Positions 38,356 through 46,634 of a stretch of DNA of 64,000 nt are shown here, piece by piece. This stretch comes from Litorilituus lipolyticus (GTDB lineage: Bacteria > Pseudomonadota > Gammaproteobacteria > Enterobacterales > Alteromonadaceae). The DNA lies in assembly GCF_006439335.1 (NCBI RefSeq), contig NZ_SAWY01000005.1, forward strand, positions 62,001 through 126,000, read 5' to 3'. Position numbers and translations under genes: made by a program. Each line of letters opens with the position of its first letter. Within the stretch, counting starts at the first letter, position 1. The notes below the pieces were generated by a model. That model was not told the origin of the DNA and made no database searches. It was given only the letters and a program-made list of their open reading frames with translations.

Positions 38356-40238
38356 TGTTTAGTGTTAATGAAGTATTCAGCGATGTTAAGCAAACTATTC
38401 AGCTTAAAGTTTGTCATGTAGCAATTAATCTGGCGAAAGTCGCAGTAGTTGATTTGGTGCGCTTAGAAGATAAAAAGCCCATCTGTAAACCACAAGTTTT
38501 TCAATTCGATGAGTTTGCTCAGTACATCAAAGATAACAAGTTAAAACGCACCATTGAGATGCTACCCAAATGGATTAATTTTGATGATGAAAAATTAATC
38601 GCTATTGGAAAAGAAAACTGGATAAAAAAACGAGATAAAAAGCTCAAAATTGCCGGTTCGTTGCTTAATGAAGAAACAATATGTGAGTACCTCTACGGTA
38701 GTGGAGTAGGAGATCAAATAAGTGATCTTCTAAAATCTAGCACAAAGTGGAAAAAATCTAGTAATTACTACCGCCAACTCAATCGTTACATCACTTATGG
38801 TTGCATAAATAATGCGTTATTACCTTTCAGTTATGAAAACTGTGGCAGTAATTATTTTATCCCAGAAGAAAGTGGTGAGGATAATGTAAAGCGTGGACGT
38901 AAAACAATGCCAGCAAAATTGGATGGACACCCACCACAGCTTGTGTTTTCAAAGTCTCCGGGTATCACGAATAAAGCAAAAAAGAAAATTAAAAAAATTG
39001 TTAGAGCAGCTCTTAGAAGGAATCGAAAAAACATTACTGCTCGGGCTCGGTTAATGTATCGGCGGGATAATGAGTGTCGATTTGAAGATGAGAAAACCCC
39101 TTACGGAACAAATAAAAGATTGGTCTGGGACGATGAGTCTCAATGTCTATCCGAAGGTCAATTTAATTATCATTTCCAAAAGTTCATAACGGAAGAAGAT
39201 AAAATCAAAGCGGCTAAAGGGCAGATTGTTTTTGATAAAGATCATGCCGATAGAAGTGGCTCTACTCATGAATTTTTAATCGGTCCTACTGAGCTTTATG
39301 AAATCGATGCAACAGTGATGGATATTCATGTTCGATATCCCTATTCAGATAATGAACGTTTAGCGATGGGGCGACCTGTGCTTTATGTCGTTGTCGATGT
39401 TTTTTCTACCTGTATTGTTGGGATTTATATCGGTTTTCATGGTCCTGATTGGATTGGTGCAGCAGAAGCATTAGTTAACGCCTTTATGGATAAAGTATCT
39501 TTTGCAGCACGTTATGGCTTGGAAATTCAACCTGAAGATTGGCCTTGCTTTCATCTTTGTTATTGGATTAACAGTGATAATGGTGGAGAGTATTCTCTGG
39601 GTAACATATCTCCATTATTGAAAGCTAACCTAGGCCTCCAAGAGTGGACGAAGACTCGTAGTTACATGGGGGTTGCTAAAGCTGTTTCTGAAAGAAAGTT
39701 CGGCGTTATTAATGACAGCTTTCTTCATTATCAACCAGGTGCTGTGTATGAAGTTCGCAGAGAAGAACAAGACTCATCACAAAATGCAGTATGGGATCTA
39801 GATTCTTTATATCAAGCAGTCATTTCAGAGGTTATCTATTACAACCATACTGCCCATAGAGAAGAACACCATGATTTTAAAGCTTCCAAGCTGCACATTG
39901 GCTTCTCACCTCAGGCTATATTCGATTATTTTCTTGAGCAGGAAATGGCAGGAGGAAGGCCTACAACAGCAGAGGATGAAGGCCGAATTAGGTTAGCTTG
40001 CTTACCGGAAGCTGAGGCTTCTGTAACCGAGCAAGGAGTCCGGTTTCAAGGTGTTTTCTACACCTCGCCATATGCTAAAAAACAAAAATGGTATTTTCGA
40101 GCAAAACGCTTTGGGGTTTTTAACATCACTATTAAATGGAGCCGAACATCTGGTGACATAATATGGTTTCAGACCCCTGGGAATGAGGTTATTGCATTCA
40201 AAATAAAGCCAGACAAGAGTCGTAGATATCAGAGGTAG
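38355..40238 (+). CDS. tnsB: TnsB-like DDE transposase, truncated by an in-frame UAG
   Basis: Retroviral-integrase-fold transposase that binds the end repeats and joins the 3' ends. Catalytic residues D318 (YEIDATVMDIHV), D408 (INSDNGGEYS) and E446 (AVSERKFGV) are present. An N-terminal DNA-binding region with the basic block KKKIKKIV (about 206-213) precedes it. The frame stops at UAG, codon 628 (40236-40238), but the same frame stays open from codon 629 to the TAA that abuts tnsC at 40632-40634. The intact gene would encode about 759 residues. The missing tail corresponds to the TnsC-contacting C-terminus of Tn7 TnsB. TnsB activity is therefore in doubt unless UAG is read through. Confidence 0.88.
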   Translation: MFSVNEVFSDVKQTIQLKVCHVAINLAKVAVVDLVRLEDKKPICKPQVFQFDEFAQYIKDNKLKRTIEMLPKWINFDDEKLIAIGKENWIKKRDKKLKIAGSLLNEETICEYLYGSGVGDQISDLLKSSTKWKKSSNYYRQLNRYITYGCINNALLPFSYENCGSNYFIPEESGEDNVKRGRKTMPAKLDGHPPQLVFSKSPGITNKAKKKIKKIVRAALRRNRKNITARARLMYRRDNECRFEDEKTPYGTNKRLVWDDESQCLSEGQFNYHFQKFITEEDKIKAAKGQIVFDKDHADRSGSTHEFLIGPTELYEIDATVMDIHVRYPYSDNERLAMGRPVLYVVVDVFSTCIVGIYIGFHGPDWIGAAEALVNAFMDKVSFAARYGLEIQPEDWPCFHLCYWINSDNGGEYSLGNISPLLKANLGLQEWTKTRSYMGVAKAVSERKFGVINDSFLHYQPGAVYEVRREEQDSSQNAVWDLDSLYQAVISEVIYYNHTAHREEHHDFKASKLHIGFSPQAIFDYFLEQEMAGGRPTTAEDEGRIRLACLPEAEASVTEQGVRFQGVFYTSPYAKKQKWYFRAKRFGVFNITIKWSRTSGDIIWFQTPGNEVIAFKIKPDKSRRYQR

Positions 40239-40634
40239 GCTTGGGAAGCAATTGCAATTCGTCAAACCGAGTACGCTAGAGAAAAGCATGAAGCTAAACG
40301 TGAAAAAGCGAGACGAGAATTAATTAAAGATGATCATCAGCGGCAATTGCTAAAAGGTAATCAGGATGAAATGAAAGAGTTGCCGGAAAATACTGCTAAG
40401 TCTCGCCAACGTGGAATTCAAGAGCGAAAGGATGAGCAGTCAACCATCGATAAAGCAAATATTGATCGCAGAAATAAAGTCGCTATTTCTAAAATAGAAA
40501 CCAAATATTCAAATGAGACCAAAAGCACTGATGAGCCTATCTCTAAACCATCAAATAAAAGTGCGACGAAGCGAAAAAGACAAACCTTAAACTCGCGTTT
40601 GCAAAGCTCAAACAATCAAAAGAAGGATAGTTAA
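40239..40634 (+). pseudogene. tnsB: C-terminal tail of TnsB, detached by the UAG at 40236
   Basis: These 131 codons follow the tnsB UAG in the same frame and end with TAA directly before the tnsC ATG. The peptide is very charged (runs of K, R, E), starts AWEAIAIRQTEYAREKHEAK, and ends in a basic, serine- and asparagine-rich stretch. An ATG at 40347 could re-start translation of the last 95 residues, but no strong ribosome site is seen before it. It is best read as the disconnected TnsB C-terminus, which in Tn7 contacts TnsC. Confidence 0.75.
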
Positions 40635-42014
40635 ATGAAGTTATTTGAACCTGCGTTTCCTAAACCTATTTTGATCGAGGAAGCGGGATACCATGATCAT
40701 GAAGATGAGTGGTTAAATGAAAACCCGCTGATTAGGGCTATACCTGCAAAAGATACTAATCAAATTGAAAAAGAAGTTAGATTTGTACCTGAACTGCCAA
40801 ATAACCTTAACAACCTACTTGGCGTTTATCAAAAAACGACTTTAAAACGGCTAAGTTGTATTAACGTTGTGCACCCTTGGGTAGGTACGCTCTATGAAGA
40901 TATCCTATCATCGATTTTATTCAATTATATAGATCGTGACCCCAGAAGACCTGAGATTCGAAGATTTCAAAAAGAGTTAACGGCGTTATGTAGCGAGAAA
41001 GACAGAGATAAAATATATGAGAAAATTGTCGTTTCGCCACTTAGTCCTCTAACTACTACCAATAATGCTGTTGTTACAGGTCCTTCGGGTAGTGGGAAAA
41101 CAACAACAATCCGGCGAACACTCTTATCTATTCCACAAGTAATAATTCATCCAGAGTTTGACAATACCCCTGAAAAATTAACCCAAATAGTATGGTTAAG
41201 TTTTGATATGGCGGCAAGTGACTCGCCTAAAGCACTTGCGTTAGCATTTTTCAGATCAATAGATATGGCAATAGGGAGCAATTATTACACAGAATGGAAG
41301 GCAAGAAAGTCAGAGAGTATTGAGCATCATTATGCCGCAATGCAGCTATTAATACTTGAATACAATATTGGGTTTATTCACATTGATGAAATGCAATTTA
41401 TGTTGAAGTTTGGTTCAGGGCGTAACTCAATTACATTACAAGCTGTAGAAGCTTTATTTAACAAGTTATCTGTGCCAACACTCATAAGTTGTACGCCTGA
41501 AGGCTTAACATTATTTGATCCTATCCCAACTGAAACATTAAATGCTTTAGATGTTATTACAACAACACGACGAATATATTCAGATCAAATTTATGTGTTC
41601 GAATTAGCGCCTGTAGGTTCTGGTTTATTTGATGACTTATTTGCCGCATTTTTCCCTGCTTCACTAAGCCAAAAACAGAGGGGGTTTAATGAATCCTTCA
41701 AAGTGAAAGTAGCAACACTAACAGCAGGACTTTTAGCTGTTATTACTCGACTGGCTCAACTATATCATCGGATCGCATTAAGAATAACTGATATACCAGA
41801 AGAAGAACTACTTGAAGCTGTGTTTGTAGAGCAATTTGGGCCACTAGCCGAAGCCTTACAAAATTTACATGAAACTGGTAACGAAAAAATGCTGGAAAAT
41901 TTATTAAGTCGAGATGAAGCGAATAACGTTGTTTGGGCAGTTGCAGAGCAGAAAGGAAAAAATGTACACAAACGTGTTCCTGTTACGGATATTAGCAATG
42001 AGCATATAGGTTAA
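40635..42014 (+). CDS. tnsC: TnsC-like AAA+ transposition regulator
   Basis: ATPase that links the target-binding protein to the TnsAB transposase. The 459-residue protein has Walker A VTGPSGSGKTTTIRR (about residues 145-159) and Walker B FIHIDEMQF (about 246-254), with sensor-like VPTLISCTPEG after it. The N-terminal segment and the C-terminal helices are typical of the TnsC/TniB group; at 459 residues it is shorter than Tn7 TnsC (about 555). ATG abuts the TAA of the tnsB tail. A TniQ gene follows 5 bp later. Confidence 0.9.
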   Translation: MKLFEPAFPKPILIEEAGYHDHEDEWLNENPLIRAIPAKDTNQIEKEVRFVPELPNNLNNLLGVYQKTTLKRLSCINVVHPWVGTLYEDILSSILFNYIDRDPRRPEIRRFQKELTALCSEKDRDKIYEKIVVSPLSPLTTTNNAVVTGPSGSGKTTTIRRTLLSIPQVIIHPEFDNTPEKLTQIVWLSFDMAASDSPKALALAFFRSIDMAIGSNYYTEWKARKSESIEHHYAAMQLLILEYNIGFIHIDEMQFMLKFGSGRNSITLQAVEALFNKLSVPTLISCTPEGLTLFDPIPTETLNALDVITTTRRIYSDQIYVFELAPVGSGLFDDLFAAFFPASLSQKQRGFNESFKVKVATLTAGLLAVITRLAQLYHRIALRITDIPEEELLEAVFVEQFGPLAEALQNLHETGNEKMLENLLSRDEANNVVWAVAEQKGKNVHKRVPVTDISNEHIG

Positions 42015-42019
42015 GCCAT

Positions 42020-42943
42020 ATGAGTGTTTATCATTTCCCTGCACCGCTTGAAAGAGAACACCTATTGAGCTGTTTAATGCGGTATGCCATATCTCAAGGT
42101 CGAAAGGAGTACGTTAAAGTTGCTAAACAAGTATCGACGAATGTCAGTCGAGTTGATTGTAATAGTTACTGGCGGGCAATATATCGTGATGCTTTGAACC
42201 AGTATTTACCTAAGTATCATCATCAAATTGCTTTTGATAATACACTGCTTAAAGTTTATTCAGTTTTTACTCAATGCGAGTTTTCCACTTTATTAATACA
42301 GCAATTAGAACAACCTCATAAGTTGCAACTGAAGTATGCCAACCTAGAACAAGTTCATAATGGTTGGAAATGGTGCCCAGAGTGCGTTGTTGAAGATGAA
42401 GAAACTCATGGTGTAGCCTACTGGCACTGCGACCATCAATTTGCTCTTAAAAAACGCTGTAGCCAACATGGTACGTTGCTAATATCTGAGTGCCAGCATT
42501 GTAATTACTCATTTAGTTCAATATTACAGGGAGCTCCTCCATTAAATACTTGCCCTAAGTGTGGAGAAAGTTTTGTTCATCAAAATAGAGAAGATACAGG
42601 CGAAGATTTGTGGATTGAAGATTGTGCCAATCGTATTCTAAAGGACGAATTTGATTTCAATAAGGCTGAAGTTCAAGAGTTTTTTAAGGCTCAATATGGG
42701 GTTAATGAACCAAAGCGGCAATGGACGTTAGCAGAAAGAAAGCAGATAACTAACCAGCAAGATTTATTTGGTAAATGGCTTGATACTTTAAATTTATCAA
42801 ACCATTTAACACTGTTAACTTCAAATAGACCTTATTCTCAGCATCCTGCATTTAATGTGAGTGCCTACACATTCAAAAATCAGAATTTAGCGCCACTGAT
42901 TCATCTGGTCTTTAAACGCTACTACTTGGAGAAGTTATGTTAG
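42020..42943 (+). CDS. tniQ: TniQ-family target selector (short form)
   Basis: A 307-residue TniQ protein. The N-terminal region has HLLSCLMRYA (the family LxSWLxR-like motif), and two zinc-binding knuckles are seen: WCPECVVEDEETHGVAYWH then CSQHGTLLISECQHC, and a third CPKCGES. C-terminal domain about 200-307 is a helical region. TniQ proteins choose the target for TnsC. It overlaps the next gene, a longer TnsD-like TniQ protein, by seven bases. In CRISPR-associated elements such a short TniQ pairs with Cascade, but no cas genes are present here, so its target or partner is unknown. Confidence 0.88.
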   Translation: MSVYHFPAPLEREHLLSCLMRYAISQGRKEYVKVAKQVSTNVSRVDCNSYWRAIYRDALNQYLPKYHHQIAFDNTLLKVYSVFTQCEFSTLLIQQLEQPHKLQLKYANLEQVHNGWKWCPECVVEDEETHGVAYWHCDHQFALKKRCSQHGTLLISECQHCNYSFSSILQGAPPLNTCPKCGESFVHQNREDTGEDLWIEDCANRILKDEFDFNKAEVQEFFKAQYGVNEPKRQWTLAERKQITNQQDLFGKWLDTLNLSNHLTLLTSNRPYSQHPAFNVSAYTFKNQNLAPLIHLVFKRYYLEKLC

Positions 42944-44373
42944 GCATTCTCCCCAACGAAAGTATTTATAGCTACCTCATCCGTTATTGCTTAAAGGATG
43001 GTTATCCTAATTTAACCAGCGCCGTTAAATACTATATTGGCAGTGTAAGCAAGCAGTGGAGCGCACAATTCCCGAGTTTTATTTCTCAAGTTTCAGCATT
43101 TTCTGGAATACCATTTCAACGACTTCTTTTTGAGCATAGTGTTTATCCAGCTTATAGAACCTTTCTCTCAAAGGAAGTTACCAATAAGGTCGAAGAGCTT
43201 TTACAAACAGGAGGTACATTAAACCTTGAATCAAAAATGTCACTGGTTGCTAATCGATTACAGGCTCCTAGCAAGTTGAAGTATTGCCCTTTGTGTGTTC
43301 TAGAAGACCTTGAAAATTACGCTTGGGAATATTGGCACATTGAACATCAGTTGCCGGGCTCCCTGGCTTGTAGCAAACATAGCTGCAAACTCATTGGAGT
43401 TAAAGTTAATCGAAAGCGTTTGATACTTCCTCCAACAGAAAACCTCATTCGTTCATCAGCTACTGATTTAGCCATTAAATTATCAACGCTTAGTGAAAGC
43501 TTATTTGAGCTAAACGGCTTCAGATTAACAAGCGAAGTGCTGAACAATGTTTATCGTTATCGTTTGGTTGAACTTGGCTTGGCTACTCATAACCGCTCTT
43601 TCAGAATTAAAGTAGCTAAATGGCGAGAACGGTTGAAACAATACTGGGAGCCAATAAGCAATGACCCTCAAATATCAGAAATATTAAATAAAGATAAAGG
43701 CTGGCAGTACCCTGTAAATTTACTTTATGGAAGAGATAAAGCTTTCCACCCTTTAAAACACTTACTTGTTATAGGCCACTTATTTGAAACGTTCGATGAA
43801 TTTATTTCGCAATACCGTTTGGTTGAATGTGGCCATGAGCCAATCAGTGTTACAGAAGAAAAAATCCATGATTTCAATGGCAATGATAAACCTGACGATA
43901 AAATTATTGAGCTTCTCAGGGCTGGACACAGTTTAAGAAAGATTTCTTCTGCATGTGAAGTCAGTATTGGGTATGCAAAGAAGATTGCTCAGTTAAATGG
44001 TGTTGCCATAAATAGACGAACTCAATTTATTCATGAGTCAGAACGGCGTGATGTTTGGCGAAAGTTATTTATAGGTCAAACGACTGAAAACATAGCTGAC
44101 ACTATGGGGATCTCTATTGGGGCTGTCGAGCAAATATTGTCTTGTTACCCTGAGCTTGTTCAGCTCAGGAAGAAAATCCGCTATTTCAATAAGCGAAAGA
44201 AGCACCGACAAAGTCTTATTAAATCAAATCATAAATACACTACTCGCAAAGAGATCAGGGCTGACTGCTCTGCAAGTTATATTTGGCTGTACAAGCATGA
44301 TAAGGGGTGGCTTTATTCAAATTTACCTGAAGCTATTCCAAGACAACACCGCTACTCACGTAAGGAGAAGTAA
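42937..44373 (+). CDS. tnsD: TnsD-like TniQ-family target selector (long form)
   Basis: A 478-residue TniQ protein resembling TnsD. It opens with ILPNESIYSYLIRYC, has the zinc knuckle KYCPLCVLEDLENYAWEYWH followed by CSKHSCKL, and a long C-terminus with two helix-turn-helix-like segments (LLRAGHSLRKISSACEVS and NIADTMGISIGAVEQILS), the part that in TnsD recognises the attachment site. The element lies exactly after gcvP, so this protein probably binds the gcvP 3' end. Stop is adjacent to the next gene (TAAATG). Assignment to homing is inference. Confidence 0.85.
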   Translation: MLGILPNESIYSYLIRYCLKDGYPNLTSAVKYYIGSVSKQWSAQFPSFISQVSAFSGIPFQRLLFEHSVYPAYRTFLSKEVTNKVEELLQTGGTLNLESKMSLVANRLQAPSKLKYCPLCVLEDLENYAWEYWHIEHQLPGSLACSKHSCKLIGVKVNRKRLILPPTENLIRSSATDLAIKLSTLSESLFELNGFRLTSEVLNNVYRYRLVELGLATHNRSFRIKVAKWRERLKQYWEPISNDPQISEILNKDKGWQYPVNLLYGRDKAFHPLKHLLVIGHLFETFDEFISQYRLVECGHEPISVTEEKIHDFNGNDKPDDKIIELLRAGHSLRKISSACEVSIGYAKKIAQLNGVAINRRTQFIHESERRDVWRKLFIGQTTENIADTMGISIGAVEQILSCYPELVQLRKKIRYFNKRKKHRQSLIKSNHKYTTRKEIRADCSASYIWLYKHDKGWLYSNLPEAIPRQHRYSRKEK

Positions 44374-44877
44374 ATGACTATAGCAATCAACAATTGGGTG
44401 GTATTTGAAGTTTTTAGTGACGACGAACTAACCGAGTACTTTGGGGGGGCAGTTTCTGGTTTTGTAACAAATGCTTGTAGCCCAAGATTGGAATTAGGAG
44501 AAAGAGTTTGTACTGCTGGTGTAACTGATATTTGCATGAACGATAAGCTTGTTCGAACAAAGTCTGGTGAGACATTTAACTTAAAAGGTAACGGTCAATT
44601 CGTTCAGCTTTCTATCGGTGATTTTGATTCATATAGTCGCACAGGGTATAGCGAAAAGCTCTTTAAAAATCACTTATCAATGGATCAAGTACCGCCTGAT
44701 ATTAAAAACGAATTGAATCTGTTTTTTAAAAATAATGAGAAATTGATAGTTGAGTGGTTGGTTAACCCCAAACGACCACTAAACGGACAAGCTCCAATTG
44801 AAGTGTTGGCTACTGAGGAGGGCATCAAGCAGGTTTTAGATATGCTTGAGCGAATGCGAACAGGGGATTTTTCCTAA
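44374..44877 (+). CDS. DUF2384 (Xre/MbcA/ParS toxin-binding) domain protein
   Basis: A 167-residue protein whose last 35 residues (PKRPLNGQAPIEVLATEEG and beyond) match the DUF2384 domain found in antitoxins such as MbcA, ParS and Xre. The N-terminal 110 residues have no HTH I can see; they begin NNWVVFEVFSDDELTEYFGG and look beta-rich. It starts directly after the tnsD stop codon and is followed one base later by a phosphatase-like gene, so the two probably form a pair. Usual DUF2384 antitoxins pair with RES-domain toxins; none is present here. Confidence 0.6.
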   Translation: MTIAINNWVVFEVFSDDELTEYFGGAVSGFVTNACSPRLELGERVCTAGVTDICMNDKLVRTKSGETFNLKGNGQFVQLSIGDFDSYSRTGYSEKLFKNHLSMDQVPPDIKNELNLFFKNNEKLIVEWLVNPKRPLNGQAPIEVLATEEGIKQVLDMLERMRTGDFS

Positions 44878-44878
44878 C

Positions 44879-45211
44879 ATGAACATCTTATTCCTGTGCA
44901 CGGCAAATATTCAAAGAAGCCGAACTGCTGAAAACCTTTTTAAAGCTCTTGATAAGAAGAATACCTATAAGTCCGCCGGATTAAGCGCTAAATACTGTGA
45001 AGAATACGGAACAACCTTATGCACAATTGAAATGCTTAAAGGTGCTGACAAAATTTTTGTAATGGAAAAAATGCATCTTGAGCGGATAAAAGAGTATGCC
45101 GGCGAACAGTACCTAGCAAATGTTTTGGTATTGGATATTGAGGATAAGTATCAGTACATGCAGGCAGAGTTGGTTGAACTTCTTAAAAGCAAACTGGCTG
45201 GTTTAATTTAA
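44879..45211 (+). CDS. Small low-molecular-weight phosphatase-like protein (CX5R)
   Basis: A 110-residue protein that begins MNILFLCTANIQRSRTAENL. C7 and R13 form the CX5R(S/T) phosphate loop of low-molecular-weight tyrosine phosphatases, followed by the usual ALF-like helix. The general-acid DPY loop near the C-terminus of that family is absent; a D-I-E-D-K-Y-Q-Y segment replaces it, and the protein is about 40 residues shorter than E. coli Wzb. The best start is the ATG at 44879. It may be a phosphatase, or an effector paired with the DUF2384 protein one base upstream. Function unproven. Confidence 0.65.
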   Translation: MNILFLCTANIQRSRTAENLFKALDKKNTYKSAGLSAKYCEEYGTTLCTIEMLKGADKIFVMEKMHLERIKEYAGEQYLANVLVLDIEDKYQYMQAELVELLKSKLAGLI

Positions 45212-45273
45212 AACAAGTGGTTATATCGCAATTTTAAAACGGATATATAAACGAAAAATGAAAGGTGATGAAT

Positions 45274-45576
45274 ATGATTAAAGTGACTGATTTAGTTCTA
45301 AAGTCAATTGAATTGATTGAAAGATATGGCGAATTAATATCGGTAGAAAACTTGCCGGGGCAAGCCCAGTCATTGGAACGTGATGACTTTCTTATCGTCT
45401 ATACAACGCCTTTTTCTGGGGCAGAAGTTTTGCCAGGGGAGCTCAGTTACATAGTTGATGTTTGGTTTAAAAATAAGAAAGTGTTTAGTGAATACTTTAA
45501 AAGCCATGAAGAGCTACATGGGGGTGAGCGAAAGAAAAGAGCAGAATGGTGCAAACTTTTAATGCTATTAGACTGA
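45274..45576 (+). CDS. Small protein of unknown function
   Basis: I do not recognise this 100-residue protein. Starting from the ATG at 45274, AAAGGTG lies seven bases upstream. It begins MIKVTDLVLKSIELIERYGE, is acidic-to-neutral and has no signal peptide or helix that would span a membrane; it ends KRAEWCKLLMLLD. It lies 62 bp after the phosphatase-like gene on the same strand. It is cargo of the Tn7-like element and could belong with the two genes upstream. Confidence 0.5.
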   Translation: MIKVTDLVLKSIELIERYGELISVENLPGQAQSLERDDFLIVYTTPFSGAEVLPGELSYIVDVWFKNKKVFSEYFKSHEELHGGERKKRAEWCKLLMLLD

Positions 45577-46094
45577 TTAGCTGCTTAAAAGCTAGAATAC
45601 CCGATATGTGTGAATACAGCTAAAAGACCAGCATAAACGTCTGCCTTGAGTTTAAGTTCGGTCTTATCTTCTGAATATCAAAGAATTTACTTTTTTTACT
45701 GTAAATTTTTTAAAAGAGGTGCTCTGTATATAATTGAGACCAAATTAAATCATTCATTACCGATATTTCTACTTCCTAAAGCATCAAATGACCAATCTTG
45801 GTTTTCTTCTCATTTCGAAGAAATGAGGTATGCCGACGCTATGCGTCGAAATTTTCCAGCTACATATTGCTGAGCTATTGCAAATGTTGGGGGGGGCGGT
45901 TTGGGCTAGACTCAGAACTAACTCACTTTATATGCTTGCTAGATACCAAATTAGCTTGTTCACTGGAATTGCATCATGATGCAATCTAGCATAAAAATTT
46001 TAGTAGGAACTTTTGAGTGAACTGTACTAGAATTAATCTGGTAGTATAAAGTAGGATTATATCCTTACGAGATTTCTTTCATTGGAGGTAAATT
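45577..46094. other. Gene-free cargo spacer with hairpins, before parDE
   Basis: 518 bp without a convincing gene. It contains perfect small inverted repeats CTCATTTC-GAA-GAAATGAG (45809-45827) and CGACGC-TAT-GCGTCG close behind, then a run of eight G near 45889. A palindrome AGGATTATATCCT (46053-46065) lies 30 bp before parD and is a likely ParD operator. Short open frames here overlap each other and lack ribosome sites. Confidence 0.5.
46053..46065. promoter_or_regulatory. Putative ParD operator
   Basis: The palindrome AGGAT-TAT-ATCCT is centred about 36 bp upstream of the parD ATG. ParD antitoxins are ribbon-helix-helix proteins that bind such palindromes to repress their own operon; the assignment rests on position and symmetry. 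Confidence 0.45.
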
Positions 46095-46352
46095 ATGGCA
46101 ATGGTAAAGAAAAGTATCACAGTAACTGATCAACAAGAGCAATGGATGCAAGCTCAACTTGCAACTGGCAATTATGCTAGTGACAGCGAGTTATTACGAG
46201 ATTTGATCAGAAAAGAGCAAATGCGTACGAGCCAAGTTGAAGTTATTAGGCAAGAACTGATCAAAGCAGAGCAAAGCGGTTTCAGCTCTCGTTCTCCTGA
46301 AGATATTGTTAATGCGGTGATTGCTAGAAAACAAACTAATGGCGAAGTATAG
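46095..46352 (+). CDS. parD: ParD-family antitoxin
   Basis: An 85-residue ribbon-helix-helix antitoxin. The beta-strand KKSITVTDQQEQWMQ is followed by the helices that begin NYASDSELLRDLIRKEQ, all typical of ParD; the C-terminal tail (about residues 60-85) binds the toxin. GGAGG six bases upstream supports the ATG. It overlaps the parE gene by 14 bp. As transposon cargo it may stabilise the element. Confidence 0.9.
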   Translation: MAMVKKSITVTDQQEQWMQAQLATGNYASDSELLRDLIRKEQMRTSQVEVIRQELIKAEQSGFSSRSPEDIVNAVIARKQTNGEV

Positions 46353-46629
46353 ATTAAGTAATGCTGCCGATCAGGACTTCGAGCAGCTATTTGAATATGG
46401 CATTGATAACTTTGGTTTAGCTCGGGCTAAATCATATGTTGATGGGTTGATTATTCAGTTTCAAAGCATTGCGGAAACCCCCTTGCATTATCAGGCTGTT
46501 GATCACATTCGTAAGGGATATAGGCGTAGCGTGTATGGAAAACATGCTATTTACTATGTCGTTTCTAATGACTACGTTGATGTCATGCGAATACTAAGAG
46601 CAGAAAACCTTAAAACAGCTTTTGAGTAA
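46339..46629 (+). CDS. parE: ParE-family toxin
   Basis: A 96-residue RelE/ParE-fold toxin starting at MAKYRLSNAADQDFEQLFEYG; typical marks are the N-terminal beta-strand-then-helices pattern, and GYRRSVYGKHAIYYVV followed by VDVMRILRAEN. ParE toxins poison DNA gyrase. The start at 46339 gives a 14-bp overlap with parD; a longer in-frame start at 46321 adds six residues. Paired with ParD upstream. Confidence 0.9.
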   Translation: MAKYRLSNAADQDFEQLFEYGIDNFGLARAKSYVDGLIIQFQSIAETPLHYQAVDHIRKGYRRSVYGKHAIYYVVSNDYVDVMRILRAENLKTAFE

Positions 46630-46634
46630 TTAAT

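Noticed and set aside
45646-45989. Two overlapping open frames of 63-75 codons
   Set aside because: They overlap in different frames, have no ribosome site or family resemblance, and include hairpins and a G8 run; treated as non-coding.
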